The notes: generated by a model from the sequence alone, not told the origin. Shown: positions 1 through 22,151, counted from the first letter of the stretch. The stretch: DNA of 64,000 nt from Heligmosomoides polygyrus polygyrus (GCA_947396885.1 OX377206.1:86611960-86675959); one strand, 5' to 3'. Made by a program: numbers and translations.

Positions 1-75
1 CTCAGGTGGGACTCGAACCTGCACCTCCTGACCAGGCGGGAATGCTCTACGCCGTCACACCTCCGGACATTGCAG
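1..75 (-). repeat. tRNA-like repeat fragment (cut by window edge)
   Basis: Read on the minus strand this has a perfect polymerase III B-box (GGTTCGAGTCC) followed by CCACCTGAG, with an upstream GCGTAGAGCATTC segment. The same segment recurs in the inverted-repeat element at 41,312-41,640, so this is most likely a fragment of that mobile family and not a working tRNA gene. No matching acceptor stem is visible. Confidence 0.45.
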
Positions 76-191
76 CGGGCTTTGATCGTAGCACAACGCC
101 GTTATAACGTTCTGAGATCGTGCCCGCAGGCATTGCTGCATGAAAGCATCGGGTTTCTACGTCATCACGACTGGTGGACTTTCCCTGAATT

Positions 192-275
192 TGCGTACCT
201 TCACAGTCTGTTGTAACTGACAAGAAATTCCTTTGCAATAAAAGAGGTTAGAAAACTAAACGCCCTACGAAACAC
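192..275 (+). repeat. Direct repeat, partner at 1,193-1,276
   Basis: About 84 bp beginning GCGTACCTTCACA and running through GCAATAAAAGAGGTTAGAAAACTAAACGC recurs about 1 kb downstream with few mismatches. The DNA between 276 and 1,192 includes a SINE fragment. The pair may be the ends of one element or two copies of a dispersed repeat; no coding potential is seen. Confidence 0.5.
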
Positions 276-484
276 AGTAAGGATACAGCGCTTTCAAGGT
301 ATTCTCTTCTTCAATGTAAACAGAGCTGAAATTCTGGAACAAAAAGCTTTCTGGAACATCGAAAATCATTAGGTAGTCGCTGCACTCTCCAACAGGTTGA
401 AGACAGAAGTGACTCTACAAGATTAAAGCCTTTAGTTATGATGCTGTGTAGTTATGAATTATGAGAGGCCACCAAAAATGCGGA

Positions 485-605
485 GTTGGCCGAATACGCA
501 TCGAAACTCCCTCTATGACACCCGAAGAAGTAGAATGCTAGGCGCATCTCGCGAAGGATTTGATTAATTCCGTCCTTTATCTTTCGTCCTTTATCCTCCT
601 AAGCA
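485..605 (+). repeat. SINE fragment (3' part)
   Basis: The sequence keeps the SINE 3' motifs GGCCGAATACGCAT, AGAAGTAGAATGC and the terminal CCTTTATC repeats, but lacks the tRNA-like head. It is a diverged, 5'-truncated copy of the family typified at 27,443-27,734. Confidence 0.6.
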
Positions 606-1496
606 TTCTAGTTAAAGGGCTAAAGGTAGGCTATATCTAGGTTCAGCGTTATTTTATCGCTGTTACTTAGACCTAACCACTTTCTGCCGATTTCATGGAA
701 TCGTGGATTGATGTGCAGGTTTGCCCACCAACCCGCGATACTGTAGTGTGTGGCTGCTGCCGTTGCGTCGCGGATCGCGTTGGCCTTCACGTGGGCATTC
801 GATCGATGTCTTGTATGCCGCGATGGCACTCAGCTCAGGCGGGTTTTGGGGCAGTGGTAGTGGCGTTGCTTCATACAAAGGAGGTCGGGGTTCCGTTCTC
901 CTGCGCTGCTTCATTTTTGCGCCACATTCTGGAGCTTTCCCTAGCCTGGTTCAGTGCTCTAAGAGTGCAGAACCCAGCTGCGGACTCCCCTGGGCGACGA
1001 AAACGAGCTCCAATGACAACGGCTCGAATGGCATGAGGAGGCACTGGCACATTGCCACGGCAGCAAGTGGTTAGGTCTAATGGCTACCTATTTTTATCTT
1101 CTTTGCTTTTCATCTTTCTTGTCATTGTTCATCTGTTTTCGAACAATATCATGCCCTATGGGTTATCTGGGTTTCAATATTTCCTTATTCGGTACGCACC
1201 TTCACACTCTGTCGTAGCTGAGAAACAATTCCTTGCAATAAAAGAGGTTAGAAAACTAAACGCTCAACGAAACGGAACATCTATCGTCGGCCATCTTTCT
1301 ATTGGCATTTTCTTCATTTCTTTCCACATTCTCTGTTGTCTCTCTTCTAAATCCTTTCTCACGATTCCTACAGGACATTTCCGTCAGGATTAAAAATGTC
1401 TTCTAGTCAGCTATTCACTGTGAATTAAGCTTTTTCCATGGAAAAAGCCAATATCATTTTTTATTTAGGTCTTCCTAATACCTTCTATATTGGGCT
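606..1496. other. No gene supported
   Basis: Short overlapping open frames exist on both strands, but none has splice sites or family motifs. The segment around 860-930 (GTTCTCCTGCGCTGCTTCATTTTTGC) resembles 56,395-56,420, so it is probably repeat-derived. Confidence 0.4.
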
Positions 1497-1666
1497 CGGA
1501 TAGTGCAGTCGAAGGAGGCGCCGACTGTCGCCTGCACCCGATACCAGGTCCCTGGTTCGGATTTCCCGCTTAGGTCAACCAAGCCTTCTATCCCTCCGCG
1601 GTCGGAGAATTGGTACCATGCTCATCCGGCAAGGATAAAGCGCTGACTTGTTCATCGGCTGGCCAC

Positions 1667-1835
1667 TGTACATTGGATTCGATCAAAAATCTTCGGATAA
1701 TAGGATGATTCGGATAACGGCGATTTTGCAAGCCCCGGATTTTTGGATGATTCGTAACGAGAATTTCGGGAACACCGGATTTTTGGATGATTCGGATCGG
1801 ATATCCAAAATTGATTCATTCGGGTCCAATGTATA
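1667..1835. mobile_element. hAT-like MITE, 8-bp target duplication
   Basis: The element has imperfect inverted ends TRTACATTGGAYYCGAT and is flanked on both sides by exactly CTGGCCAC (1,659-1,666 and 1,836-1,843), a duplicated piece of the host SINE. An 8-bp target duplication is typical of hAT transposons. A related copy is at 48,553-48,731. Confidence 0.75.
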
Positions 1836-1902
1836 CTGGCCACCGCAAGTCATTGTATGCATGACCAAATACGCATTCAAATCTCCTCCACGACATTCCG
1901 TA

Positions 1903-2018
1903 AAGGCCGCCACAGACTTCTGCGGCGCCGCTGGAGGCGAGCTCTGCGTCTCTGCCCTATGGTTAAGCATAGGGCAGCGGCGCCGCCGAGCGGCGCCGCA
2001 GAAGTCTGTGGCGGCCTT
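1903..2018. mobile_element. GC-rich palindromic MITE (Tourist-like group)
   Basis: Inverted ends AAGGCCGCCACAGACTTCTG run almost perfectly into their complement at the other end, with GC-rich inner stems. It interrupts the SINE GTAGAAGTAGAATG motif. Its CACTTCTGCGGC-type arm resembles the arms of the elements at 41,880 and 42,417. Confidence 0.7.
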
Positions 2019-2085
2019 TAGAGTCGAATGGGTGGCACATCCCATAAAGGGATTGAGTAATGCCGCCCTTTATCCTTTTATCCTT

Positions 2086-2734
2086 ATACCTGCTATATTT
2101 CCATCTGAGTCAAGCTAGCGTAGCGTGTTGGTGTAAATTTTTGCAGCCAGGCCACTAATTCTTTCAATCTGCCTTCTGCACGGTTGCGTGTTCGCAATCG
2201 GAACCACTTACCATTTCTTCAGTTCTGTTGTCGCCCACCCACTGAATAGTTTACAGTGGCATGTCAAACATGCCGGCACAAATCCTTAGGCGACGACACC
2301 TTCTGTTTATGCCTGCGTTTCTTTCGCTAGAGCGTGATTTTCTTATTTCTAAACTCTTTCTGACTTTACAGGATGTATTCCCCATTCACTTAAAGGCCTT
2401 TTAGTTGTTAGGAATTTGCATCAAAGTACGGTATGTCAGTCTATCCTTTAAGTTGAAACTGGTTAAGCGTGTCAACTGTTTAGCTGTTCCTTTGAATCTT
2501 TTCTACCTACCAGATATCTGAACAAGTTAGTTTCCTGGCTTTGTTGATTTTTCAGAGATAAATTTATTGTGTTTTTAAACTTGAGCGGTTTTGGAAATTG
2601 AAAAGCATTCAATACTGTAATAATTTTCGCATTCGTTTATTCAGAAGTCGAAAACACTTTTAATTGCTCAGTTGTTCACAGAGAAGCAAGCAAATCATTA
2701 GTATTATATAATAGTTCACCTCTGTAGGGGTACA
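2086..2734. other. AT-rich spacer, nothing recognised
   Basis: No open frame with splice signals, no tRNA, and no repeat that I can match to another part of the window. Confidence 0.4.
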
Positions 2735-3010
2735 AGGAAGCGCTGTCAGAGGAGACGACAGCGAGCTTACAGATCGAGGCTGTCGGTTCGGAGTCCCCTC
2801 ATGACGGTAAAGTCTCCCATCCCTCCATTGTCTTCGAACCAGCTACACTTTTCTGTTACGAAGAAAACGCTCAGTTGTGCATCGGTTGGATAAAGCAAGG
2901 CATTGTACATATAGATCAAACACAAATCCAAATTGCCACCACGATTTCCCCTAGAAATGAAATACGTGGCGTATCCCTCAAGATCGTTGATTGACGCTGT
3001 TTTTTTACCT
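2735..3010 (+). repeat. Diverged SINE copy
   Basis: The order of SINE landmarks is kept: a tRNA-like head near 2,740-2,800 (GGTTCGGAGTCCCC), CCCATCCCTCCATTGTC, TGTGCATCGGTTGG, then CCACCACGATTTCCCC and GTGGCGTATCCC. An apparent 102-codon minus-strand frame across it comes from the SINE sequence and is not a gene. Confidence 0.6.
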
Positions 3011-3785
3011 TTCTCCGTACCTGCCCAGATATCAGTCATTCGGAAAATTGGAGAAGTGACAATTCGACCAAACAAGGCGGTGTCTTTCTGACTTTTTTTA
3101 TGTAGCCAGAAGGAAAAGTTGTGAAGATTTTAAATTTCTGAAAAATCCTGGCGTTAACAGTAGCGAAAACTCTACTTGCAGAATCGGTGCTCATTTTATG
3201 ATTTGGAGTGTTCCTTGGTCTGGAATTTAGAACCTGTAACTACTTCTAACGAACAGTAGTAGACAACCGGTTATACTGATGATGAGGACATATTTCATTG
3301 GCAGCCGACTTTTTGTGAAGAAATAGAAAATAACGAGCATTTTGTTTGAAATATTTAGTCACTGTTGCTGTGTAAGATCGATGAGACATGTGGTCTTCTT
3401 GATAATGCGTGACAATAATCGGGACTGAATTCTCTAAGCCAAAAACTGATTATCTTCTTCCGAAGGACCACATCGAATGTGGTTGGGCTTGGTCTTTCAT
3501 GGAAATGTCGCAATGCAGAACAATGTGTGTCACAATAAAATACATCGACGTGGAAGTGATTGTCAGAAATGATCATCGGCAAGCTGTTCTATGATCGTTC
3601 CGGCTAGAACCACAACGTATTCTGTTCGATCCTTCTTTGATTCGACTTGTAGCCACGTCTGTTGTACCGAAACCAACTGTAATTTTTGATTTGTTTCTTA
3701 TTTTGGTATTATAGGTATGCTACTAAAGCTACTGGATTTGATTGATGTGCTTTTTTATCGCTAATTTATGCCAAATAGAGAGCGT
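3011..3785. other. No gene supported
   Basis: AT-rich DNA with only short shadow frames on opposite strands (3,355-3,594). No repeat match was found within the window. Confidence 0.35.
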
Positions 3786-3995
3786 GGGGTACATGTCGCG
3801 TAGGTGAGCAGCATTGGTAGATAGGAGCACGCCAGCCAATGATAACCAAACAGACCACAGACCTAACGCATGCCAGCCCGTCAGTATACCAACTGTACAT
3901 GCTCTCTCGGAATAGCGTGCCCATTCAATGCGGTTTGATTGGTTTAGGCGTTCCCACCTACCAATGCTGCTCACCTACGCGACATACCCCAATTT
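3786..3995. mobile_element. Palindromic MITE
   Basis: Long inverted ends: GGGGTACATGTCGCGTAGG at the left and CCTACGCGACATACCCC at the right, continuing through GTGAGCAGCATTGGTAG. It is about 210 bp with no coding capacity. Family placement is uncertain; inner CCAAT motifs resemble those of the GTCGCTAATGTGG MITE family at 24,412, but the ends differ. Confidence 0.7.
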
Positions 3996-4158
3996 GTTTT
4001 ATTGTTATCCGAGGTCCATTGTTTTCGGTACTGTTGTGTTGTTGAGTTTTCGCTTCCTCACATGTTTTATTACGTATCACCGTCTCAGGCTTCTGCTTCA
4101 TTTTGTCGTGTTGTATTCTACCTCACATGGGCTGTCCCATGTAATAAACAAATAAATA
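3996..4158 (+). repeat. LINE 3' tail ending in (AAAT)n
   Basis: T-rich, non-coding sequence ending CATGTAATAAACAAATAAATAAAT. It resembles the ends near 6,494, 36,981 and (reverse) 44,365, where the tail is attached to a CR1-like reverse transcriptase end. Most likely a 5'-truncated LINE 3' untranslated region. Confidence 0.5.
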
Positions 4159-4159
4159 A

Positions 4160-4385
4160 ATCGAGGTTCTTGGTTCGAATCCCGCCGATGCCAGTCAACT
4201 CTTCCATCCCTCCGGAGTCGGTGAATTAGCACAGAACTCTTTGAGAAGCATGCAACAATAACTTCTCCTCTGGCTTGAATGTCGTTGTGTGGGCCAAATA
4301 CTCACATTTCCTCCACGACATCCCGCAGAAGTAAAATGCGTGGCGTATCATAATAGGGATTGATTAATACCTCATTTATCCGTTG
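4160..4385 (+). repeat. Diverged SINE copy
   Basis: Begins at the B-box (GGTTCTTGGTTCGAATCCCG, close to the tRNA T-arm consensus) and retains CCATCCCTCCGGAGTCGGTGAAT, CCTCCACGACATCCCGCAGA and GCGTGGCGTATC. The A-box end is missing, so the copy is 5'-truncated. Confidence 0.7.
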
Positions 4386-5299
4386 CTCAATTATAAGAAT
4401 GATAAGATTTCTATTACTCTTATATGCAAATATTACCTCTCCTCGTCCAGTACTGATCATATGCAATCTGCTCTAAGGAAGAGCCAGCTTCGTCTGCATT
4501 CCTCTCTGCCGTGTGCCAGAGTAGCCCAACGAGTTTCCCTCACAATGAATGTCGAGCGTTTCGCCCACAGATCTCACGAGAAAGTCCCCAGGCGAGAGTT
4601 CGAAAAGTGTACTTTGAAGTCTGGCTTTAAAGTGCGAAAAATATTTTATACATGACGAGACTGCTTGAAGACCGCGGACGACTAATGAGTTTGGCGCTTT
4701 TTTGCTCATCTAGCACCCGGGTTCGTCGTTGAATCGACGAGAACTTTTGGAGCTCGTGTCGACCTGGTAGGACGGGTTGCAGCTGAGATATGAAGCGTGC
4801 TGTTACTCGGAACATGTCAATCATCTGACAGCACAGGTGTGATCGGGTGTGTGAGTGTGAGCTCGGTGACTGTCTAAACTTTCGCCGATTTTGTTGCGTA
4901 CGCGACGTTTTTTGAAGGCTGACTTTTTTCCCTCTCTGACCTTTACGACGTCGCACAGTCCTGCCACCATGGAGCACACAGTCAAGAGATCACCGTCGGC
5001 GAAAAACCACCCAGCCGGCCGGTGTCCCAAACCGCCAACTGGCTGACTTCCCTCTTTCCCCGTCACTCGCTGACCTCAAATTTGTTCATGAGTGCAAGCG
5101 GTTGCCAGAACGACGGCAAGACCTGTTTTTCATTATGTTGTAATGTAGAAATGAGTTCAATACGTTGATGGCTAAGAGTGACAACCTTCTTGGTTTACAT
5201 TCGAAACCTTTGTTAGATGACGTTATGATTCGCCTCGTCCACCTCTTGTCGCTTTTTCGAGTCATATCACCATTTTCCATCTATTCGCTTATCGTTTTT
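4386..5299. other. Region upstream of the lipase gene; no gene supported
   Basis: Several open frames overlap on the minus strand (about 4,627-5,066) and one encodes a basic stretch with KKSAFKKRRVRNK, but they lie in competing frames, have no convincing splice sites, and match no family I recognise. A distal regulatory or 5' untranslated role for the gene starting at 5,510 cannot be judged from sequence alone. Confidence 0.3.
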
Positions 5300-5351
5300 A
5301 CGTGTGTAAGCGCATGCTTTTAATGAATAAATAAATAAATAAATAAATAAA
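5300..5351 (+). repeat. (AAAT)n LINE-like tail
   Basis: AATGAATAAATAAATAAATAAATAAATAAACC-type tail similar to the other truncated LINE ends. It lies about 160 bp upstream of the lipase start codon. Confidence 0.4.
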
Positions 5352-5480
5352 CCCCTTATGCTGTGCGTGTGAGGGACATAGATCCTGGAACAGCTTCAAT
5401 TGAACTCTCACACGATATCATTCTTGACTTCTCGATGCACTCTTCCACAACCCCGAGGCCTCTAATAAACACCGTGTGGC

Positions 5481-5488
5481 ATTTCAGA
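5481..5488 (+). promoter_or_regulatory. Candidate SL trans-splice acceptor
   Basis: ATTTCAG ends at 5,487, 22 bases before the lipase ATG, and no open frame in phase enters from upstream. In nematodes a TTTCAG at this distance from a start codon is the usual site for spliced-leader addition. No transcript data are available to confirm it. Confidence 0.45.
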
Positions 5489-5509
5489 AGAGGCGCTGCT
5501 GTCTCTGAG

Positions 5510-16503
<10,994 letters not shown>

Positions 16504-16539
16504 GCAGACTGCTGGCTGGGCATTGCCCAGAAACAACGT

Positions 16540-17742
16540 TGTAATGAGCGTAGGTATCTATTCGGGATCAACTCTCAAGTGTCTTCAGCATATTGTAACA
16601 ACGACAGCCGTGTTTCGTCCCACTGGCTGAAGGATATAAAAGACCCTCCACGAATGCTGGGGGGGGGGGGTTCGTCCTAGTCTGGTCGCTGGCCGTGTAG
16701 TGTCGGCTCCGGCGGCTTTCCGCCCTTGAGAAGTTCCTTCTCTCTCACCCCTCCCCCGGTGTAAGGACACTGAAAGTTCACTAGAGAACAACCGCCACTC
16801 GCTTGCCCCGAATAACAATAAATCAACGAAGCTAAAAGGACACCAAGGAGCAGCTGACGTCCACTCGCCGAAAACAACCGTAAATCAAAGATGTTCAAGC
16901 GATGACTGTGAAGCCGTTCCCAAACACAAAGGACGACTGAACCGGGAAACCAGAGGGCCAAAGGACGATTTATGACACAGCAGCTTACAACAGCTGACCG
17001 CGGACTTCGGAGAAGATCATAGGAAAGCAAGAGAAAGAGTCCGGGCAACTGTTAAGTCCAGCGCTCCCGAAACCGAATAAAAGGAGCGCTCAAAACACCA
17101 GAGGACAGAGGATCGCCGCCACTGAGGTGAGGCCACTGGCCTCCACCTTCTCCTTCCAATCACCTCTCTTTTCTCTCATCCTTGTTTCATTCTACATTCA
17201 CGATTATGCTCTCTTTTCTTCTCCGTCAAACTTGAAACCTTGCTTTTCTTCCTCTTCTTCCTCAATCTTCCCCTTCTTCTCCTACGAAATTCTTTATTCC
17301 CATTCACGTACCTTTACTCTTAATATCCTTCCTCCCTGCCACGTTTGCTATTTGCTCTCCATAAATCCACATAGTAGTGTTGTAGTCCGATAATAAATTC
17401 TTAGTAGAATACGAGTCTTCCTCTAGTCACAATTGTTCTTAGAAATATCGTCTGGTCGCGCCAGATCTCTGGCTCCTCCCGTTGAGTCCGCATGTCGGAT
17501 ATCGTCGTCGAGTCTTCGTTAAGAAGTTGTCTCCAGGGCCTTGAAATCGGGGGAAGCATCCCCAATCAAGCCTCCTGGGACAGTTACCTTACACCCGGCC
17601 TTACATCCGTAGCCCCTTGTTACCGTTCATATGCGCCTTTGTTGTTCATAAAATTGTTATGTTACCTGTGTTTTGTTATGTAAGGGCTCAGGAGGCCGTG
17701 TGATCTACACGTGAATAAACCTGAGGGGCCAGGTTTATTACA
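16540..17742 (+). repeat. LTR 1
   Basis: Contains a TATA-box-like GGATATAAAAG near 16,632 and an AATAAA signal near 17,714, as expected for an LTR promoter and polyadenylation site. It has about 0.8 kb in the middle that LTR 2 lacks, so either LTR 1 received an insertion or LTR 2 is deleted. A 12-base G run is at 16,659-16,670. Confidence 0.6.
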
Positions 17743-19050
17743 TGGGGCCCCGGCTAGGTTTTTTTAAGCAAAAATCTCAACGAACGAGCTCCTTTTCCCA
17801 TTATCTCTTCTAGCTGACTCGCTCAAAATTTTCCTCATATACTTCGTTGATGCTACAAATTCACAATATTTTGTATGAAAAAATTAAATTTGTGACATTC
17901 CCACCTTCTATGTGCCAAACGGAGCCTCTCTTTTTCCTTCGTCCTATACGAAGTTGAAGCGCATGAGTTGCTCCCTCTAGCACGAGGCCAACCAGAAATT
18001 GAATAAAATCTCACATCTTTATTTCTGAGCAACAAATGAAGTCCTGGCCAGGGCGCACCACATCTTGTGCAATAAAATTATTCAATGAATAATGGTGGTG
18101 TCCGAATAAGCGCTGTAACGACCAAATTTTGCCAAATATTAATGCAGAAAAAACATAAGATTTTCAAGGAATGGCACATGTTAAAAACTCATTATCAACA
18201 AAAAATGCAGTCATTATCAACAAAAAATGTCATCTGTTTAGTTCCTTATAGTGCCATAGTCCATGTTGTATTAATACCATTTTCTTCCGTGCGTCTTTCT
18301 CAATCTGTTTTACACGGCAGTTGTCTTCATAAACCCAGTTTTTTACTCCAAGAATAGATCCCGCACACATCCATCCTGTCGCAATACAGCCCGATACTTC
18401 TGTAACTGCACATTTAGGTGCAATTAATCTTATCCGCCGACCAACTGTTTTGTACCCAATAATAGAATGCTCCCTTCCCCAACCTCGTTGTGTTACAATA
18501 AGATAGTTTTGAATAGACAGGTACGCACGAGCAGAGAGCCGCTCATGTTCTCCATTTTTTTTGCTCTGCTATTTTTGCCATCTCCAATTGTCAGTCTTAC
18601 ATCAATCAACCAAGTCGCTCCGGATGCTGACTATAGCTCTACTGATCACTATCCCACTGGAAGCAACTGCTTCAAGTTACACTTTTACCAGGAGTACCGC
18701 CCCCCCACTCCTTCCGAAACCTTTCTCTTCTACATACCTCCCTTGTTTACTCACTCTCTGGCTGAAGATATTAATTATCAAAAGCACCTATCCCTTCGCC
18801 ACCTCAACTACATCGACTGATCTGCTATTCCTGACGATGATATTCGACAAGCTCTTCCAAACAAGTGAGGAACGACATTCACGACAGGTATCTATTCTGC
18901 AACTTTTCGCTCTTGACTGGAATGGAAAGCCGCCTCGAGTGCTAGCATGTCATTGGAAGAACAGTGCTCTCACCGCTCCGTATGTCAGAATTCACGAAAT
19001 TCTTTCCACTTTTCGGTCCATGGGGACAGGGACTGTCAAATAGGGTAGGA

Positions 19051-19417
19051 TGTAATGAGTGTAGGCATCTATTCGGGATCAACTCTCAAGTGTCTTCAGC
19101 ATGTTGTAACAACGACAGCCGTTGTTTCCTACCACTGGCTGAAGGATATAAAAGAACCCCTACGAATGCTGCGGGGGTTCGTCCTAGTTTGACCGCCGGC
19201 CGTGTAGTGTCGGCTCCTGCGCCTCCCCGCCCTTGAGGAGTTCCTTCTCTCTCATCTCCCCCCCCCCCCCGTCGGCCTTACATCCGTAGCCCCTTGTTAC
19301 CGTTCATATGCGCCTTTATTGTTAATGCAATTGTTGTTACCTGTGTTTTGTTATGTAAGTGCTCAAGAGACCGTGTGATCTGCACGTGAATAAACCTGAG
19401 GGGACAGGTTTATTACA
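19051..19417 (+). repeat. LTR 2 (short form)
   Basis: 367 bp matching both ends of LTR 1, with the same GGATATAAAAG and AATAAACCTGAGGGG motifs. A C run at 19,257-19,270 marks the junction where the middle part of LTR 1 is absent. Confidence 0.65.
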
Positions 19418-21489
19418 CTGTCCAACTTATCCACGCATTTCCTGTTTCAAGCGGCTTGTTTTCGCCAAAAGTCAATGAAATCGACGGATACGGATCTATC
19501 CTAGTCGGAGGAGGACACCGCTAGAGAAGCGGAAGAAGCAGCAAGAAGCATCGGAAGAAGTTTGTTGCCGTTGTCTTCCCACATCGAATTGTTTTCTTTG
19601 CTCAGAAATCGATGAAAATTGCAAACTTCGCTGTCAGATTGGTAGCCGTGAAGCCTCTCTATCGGTCATCGTATTCACGTGACGTCAACCTCAGGCGGTT
19701 AAATCTGAGGGAGAGATCGATGCTTCGAGTCTGGATGTGGAGCTCCCCGGGTAATTTGCGTACGAAAGGAACTATAAACGGATCGGGTAAAAGAACAGAG
19801 TGACATGCGGACGGAATAGCTTGTTCCTACCAGTGTTGCATACTCCGATCAAAGTAAACAGTAATTTTACTTTGAACGGGGTATGCAACACTGGTAGGTG
19901 ACCTGTCCATTTTACCGACTTTTTTTGGAGATGGGACAAATGTAGGATGACCCCACTCAGAGAAGTGTTCATGACAGTTTGCCCACTTCTATCTAGCGTG
20001 ATAACCCATTTGGCGGCCCTCAAATCTTCAAACTGTTCATCTTCAGTGCTATGCGTTTTCTCAATCAGCATTTTACCCTATCTTGAAAGGACTTTCTACA
20101 AGAGGTGCTTCATCTCGAAAACGCGTGTTGTTCAGTTGTAGGAACCGCCTCGTGAGCCCTAAGCCCCAACCGCTCAAGGCCAACCCAGCTTTCCATTATT
20201 CGCTGGCATAGTAGACTTGCCTGAGAAGGATAAAACACGAATTTTTCATTGGCTACCTACTACAGGTCCTTCTAACAGCATTACATAAAAGCGCACTTAG
20301 AATGCATAGGCGATCCCGTGGGAGTAGAGTGCGTGGCGCATCCCAGGGAAAGATTGACTGGCACTAAATTTTATTTTTACAATGATTCTCTAGGTGTGGT
20401 ATCCGAATGGAATGGGTGCTGGGGCGAGATACTTTGTGTGTCTCGGTGCTGAGGATCCACAGTGCAGTTCGCGGCTGTCGCCATGGGAAATTCGAGCGGC
20501 TGACAACGACCTTTACTTCGAACGGAGTATGCAACACTGGTAGGTGACCTGTTCATTTCACCGACTTTGTTGGAGATGGAACAGATGGAAGTAGTCATGG
20601 TTTACTCCTCACGAAGCACATTATGTTCGAACAGCATTTTTAGGTTCACTCTAAAGCGCTGGGTAATGAGAAATTCTCTGATTTGTCAAACAGATAGTCC
20701 GCGCCGTGCATTCGTAAACTACGTGCGATGTCTGCTCGGTTTAATGTGTAGATGAGGTTTACTGTTTGCGTATACACCAAAAAGGGCACAAATAATCAAT
20801 ATCAAAAGTTTTGACACCATTCTCCACTGCCCACACCAGATAACAGCATTTACATTATCAATCAAACAAGCGTCATCTAGATGTACTAGACAAGTACAAG
20901 GTGCAGTCCCTAATGCAGCACAGCGAAGAATTAATTTCAACACAGCACTTTAGAACATATCTCATACTACTGTTTTAGGCAAATGGATGTCTAAATCAAA
21001 AACTTTATACTTCACACTCAACGAACAGAGATCCTTAAGCTCATTCAAGAGGTGTAGTCGTCTTTGATACTCCCTGCATTGATAAAATGTCTGACATAAA
21101 TTTTATTATTTTTTCTTAAAAAATAAAGCCATTGTTGCCTTGTTAAAACACGACTATACTGACCTTAAATACGTTTACCATTGTTTGAGAAGTCGGAAAC
21201 AGGCGTAGTTCTTCTAGTTTAAAATAAAAAGTGGGTACATGTCTAGTGAGGGGAGGTTAACAAAAGTTTCTTCCAAACCTGGCAGCTTTACCCCACTCAA
21301 AGCTGGTTTAGATTTCCCACAGCAATTATGGTGTGCATTTACCCAAACGCTTTTTTGTACAGACTTTTAGATAAATTCCTGGAAGAAAGAACGTTCTGGA
21401 GCAAAATCAGGGTGGACCTCTCCCCTTTCTAGACTTGCACCGAAAAGTGCTCAGTACAGTGAAGTGAAGATGGTGAAGAACAATATCTT
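19418..21489. other. Repeat-rich spacer without a supported gene
   Basis: Begins with a one-ended GGATCTATCCTAGTCGGAGG MITE fragment at 19,491. A segment reading GGGGTATGCAACACTGGTAGGTGACCTG at 19,876-19,945 recurs at 20,520-20,580 (with a short inverted copy at 19,829), so a roughly 70-bp module is repeated. A badly diverged SINE lies at about 20,185-20,370 (GAGTGCGTGGCGCATCCC). Nothing else is recognisable. Confidence 0.4.
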
Positions 21490-21693
21490 GTACTAGTCGA
21501 TAATGTGGTCTGCATTGGGTGCCGGGAACGCTCCAGCCAATCACAGCCATTCAGAGTTTACAACGAACATGCGCCAGCTGAACAGGACATCATAGACACA
21601 ATCTGTGTGTGACACGCCAATTGAATGCGGGCTGAGCCGAACTGGTGCGTTCCCGCCACAGCTGTAGTCCACATAAACGACGAGTGTCACATT
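21490..21693. mobile_element. MITE with GTCGCTAATGTGG-type ends
   Basis: Left end GTACTAGTCGATAATGTGG and right end CCACATAAACGACGAGTG are imperfect inverted repeats. The other copies are at 24,412, 25,288 and 31,868. An apparent Cys-containing minus-strand frame across it is an artefact of the element. Confidence 0.6.
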
Positions 21694-21740
21694 ATCGTCT
21701 TCTGTGAAGTCTGAATCCGTGTTCAGTTCCATGTCTTCAG

Positions 21741-22151
21741 GGCGGAATCATTCTGTGCCGAGAGCGAGAGATATGTGAAGTTGCATCCGACACGATATGC
21801 CGACATGCGTGAACCGGTGTACGATATGTCCTCAGTGAAGACCTCGTACTCAACGTTCGGCACGATTCCGATGACGAGCCCGCATCTCATCGTAACGAAT
21901 CCGAAGTTCTTCCACATGGAGAGGACCTACACCGTTCCGGCCAGCTCCACGTCGACAACAAGCGACGACAGGTCGACGTCGACGCCGATGTTGACCACAA
22001 CCCCGGTATTGTCACGAACGTCAACGTCAACGACTTCGTCAACTACAAGGATCATCACATCTGCACCCATTTCATCCACACCAAACCCGATTACCGAGCT
22101 GCATACGTTAAACGGATCTTCGACACAGGACACGGCCAAGCTTCATACTAG
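21741..22151 (+). CDS. Candidate exon with Ser/Thr-rich stalk, unknown protein
   Basis: An open 411-bp segment lies between a good acceptor (CATGTCTTCAG, ending 21,740) and a good donor (AG|GTTAGT at 22,151). In this frame it encodes AESFCAESERYVKLHPTRYAD and PHLIVTNPKFFHMERTYTVP, then a Ser/Thr-rich stretch (STSTTSDDRSTSTPMLTTTP) typical of O-glycosylated secreted proteins. The frame one base over is also open and encodes DVDHNPGIVTNVNVNDFVNY to a TAG at the same place, with C-ending codons, so the true frame is uncertain. A frameshift between the two would make it a pseudogene. I do not recognise the family. Confidence 0.35.

Larger units (their letters stand above)
1497..2085 (+). repeat. 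SINE interrupted by two MITEs
   Basis: A full SINE copy with A-box-like (TAGTGCAGTCGAAGG) and B-box-like (GGTTCGGATTTCCCG) motifs and a CTTTATCC-repeat 3' end. It is split twice, by a 169-bp element at 1,667-1,835 and by a palindrome at 1,903-2,018. Removing both restores the usual SINE order, which gives an insertion history: SINE first, MITEs later. Confidence 0.85.
16540..19417 (+). mobile_element. Non-autonomous LTR-flanked element
   Basis: Two direct repeats start TGTAATGAGYGTAGGYATCT and end CAGGTTTATTACA, that is TG...CA, as in LTRs. The first (16,540-17,742) is followed by TGGGGCCCCGGC, where a primer-binding site would be. The second (19,051-19,417) is preceded by purine-rich AAATAGGGTAGGA. 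The 1.3 kb between them has no gag or pol frame. I find no target duplication, so two independent solo copies are the alternative. The left end is 37 bp after the lipase stop. Confidence 0.6.

Noticed and set aside
2767..3075. 102-codon minus-strand gene
   Set aside because: It runs across a diverged SINE copy, like many other short frames in the window.
21541..21732. Minus-strand frame with VTLVVYVDYSCGG and CVYDVLFSW that looked like a mannose-6-phosphate-receptor-type domain end
   Set aside because: The segment is the interior and right end of a MITE whose other copies have no such frame; the resemblance is accidental.
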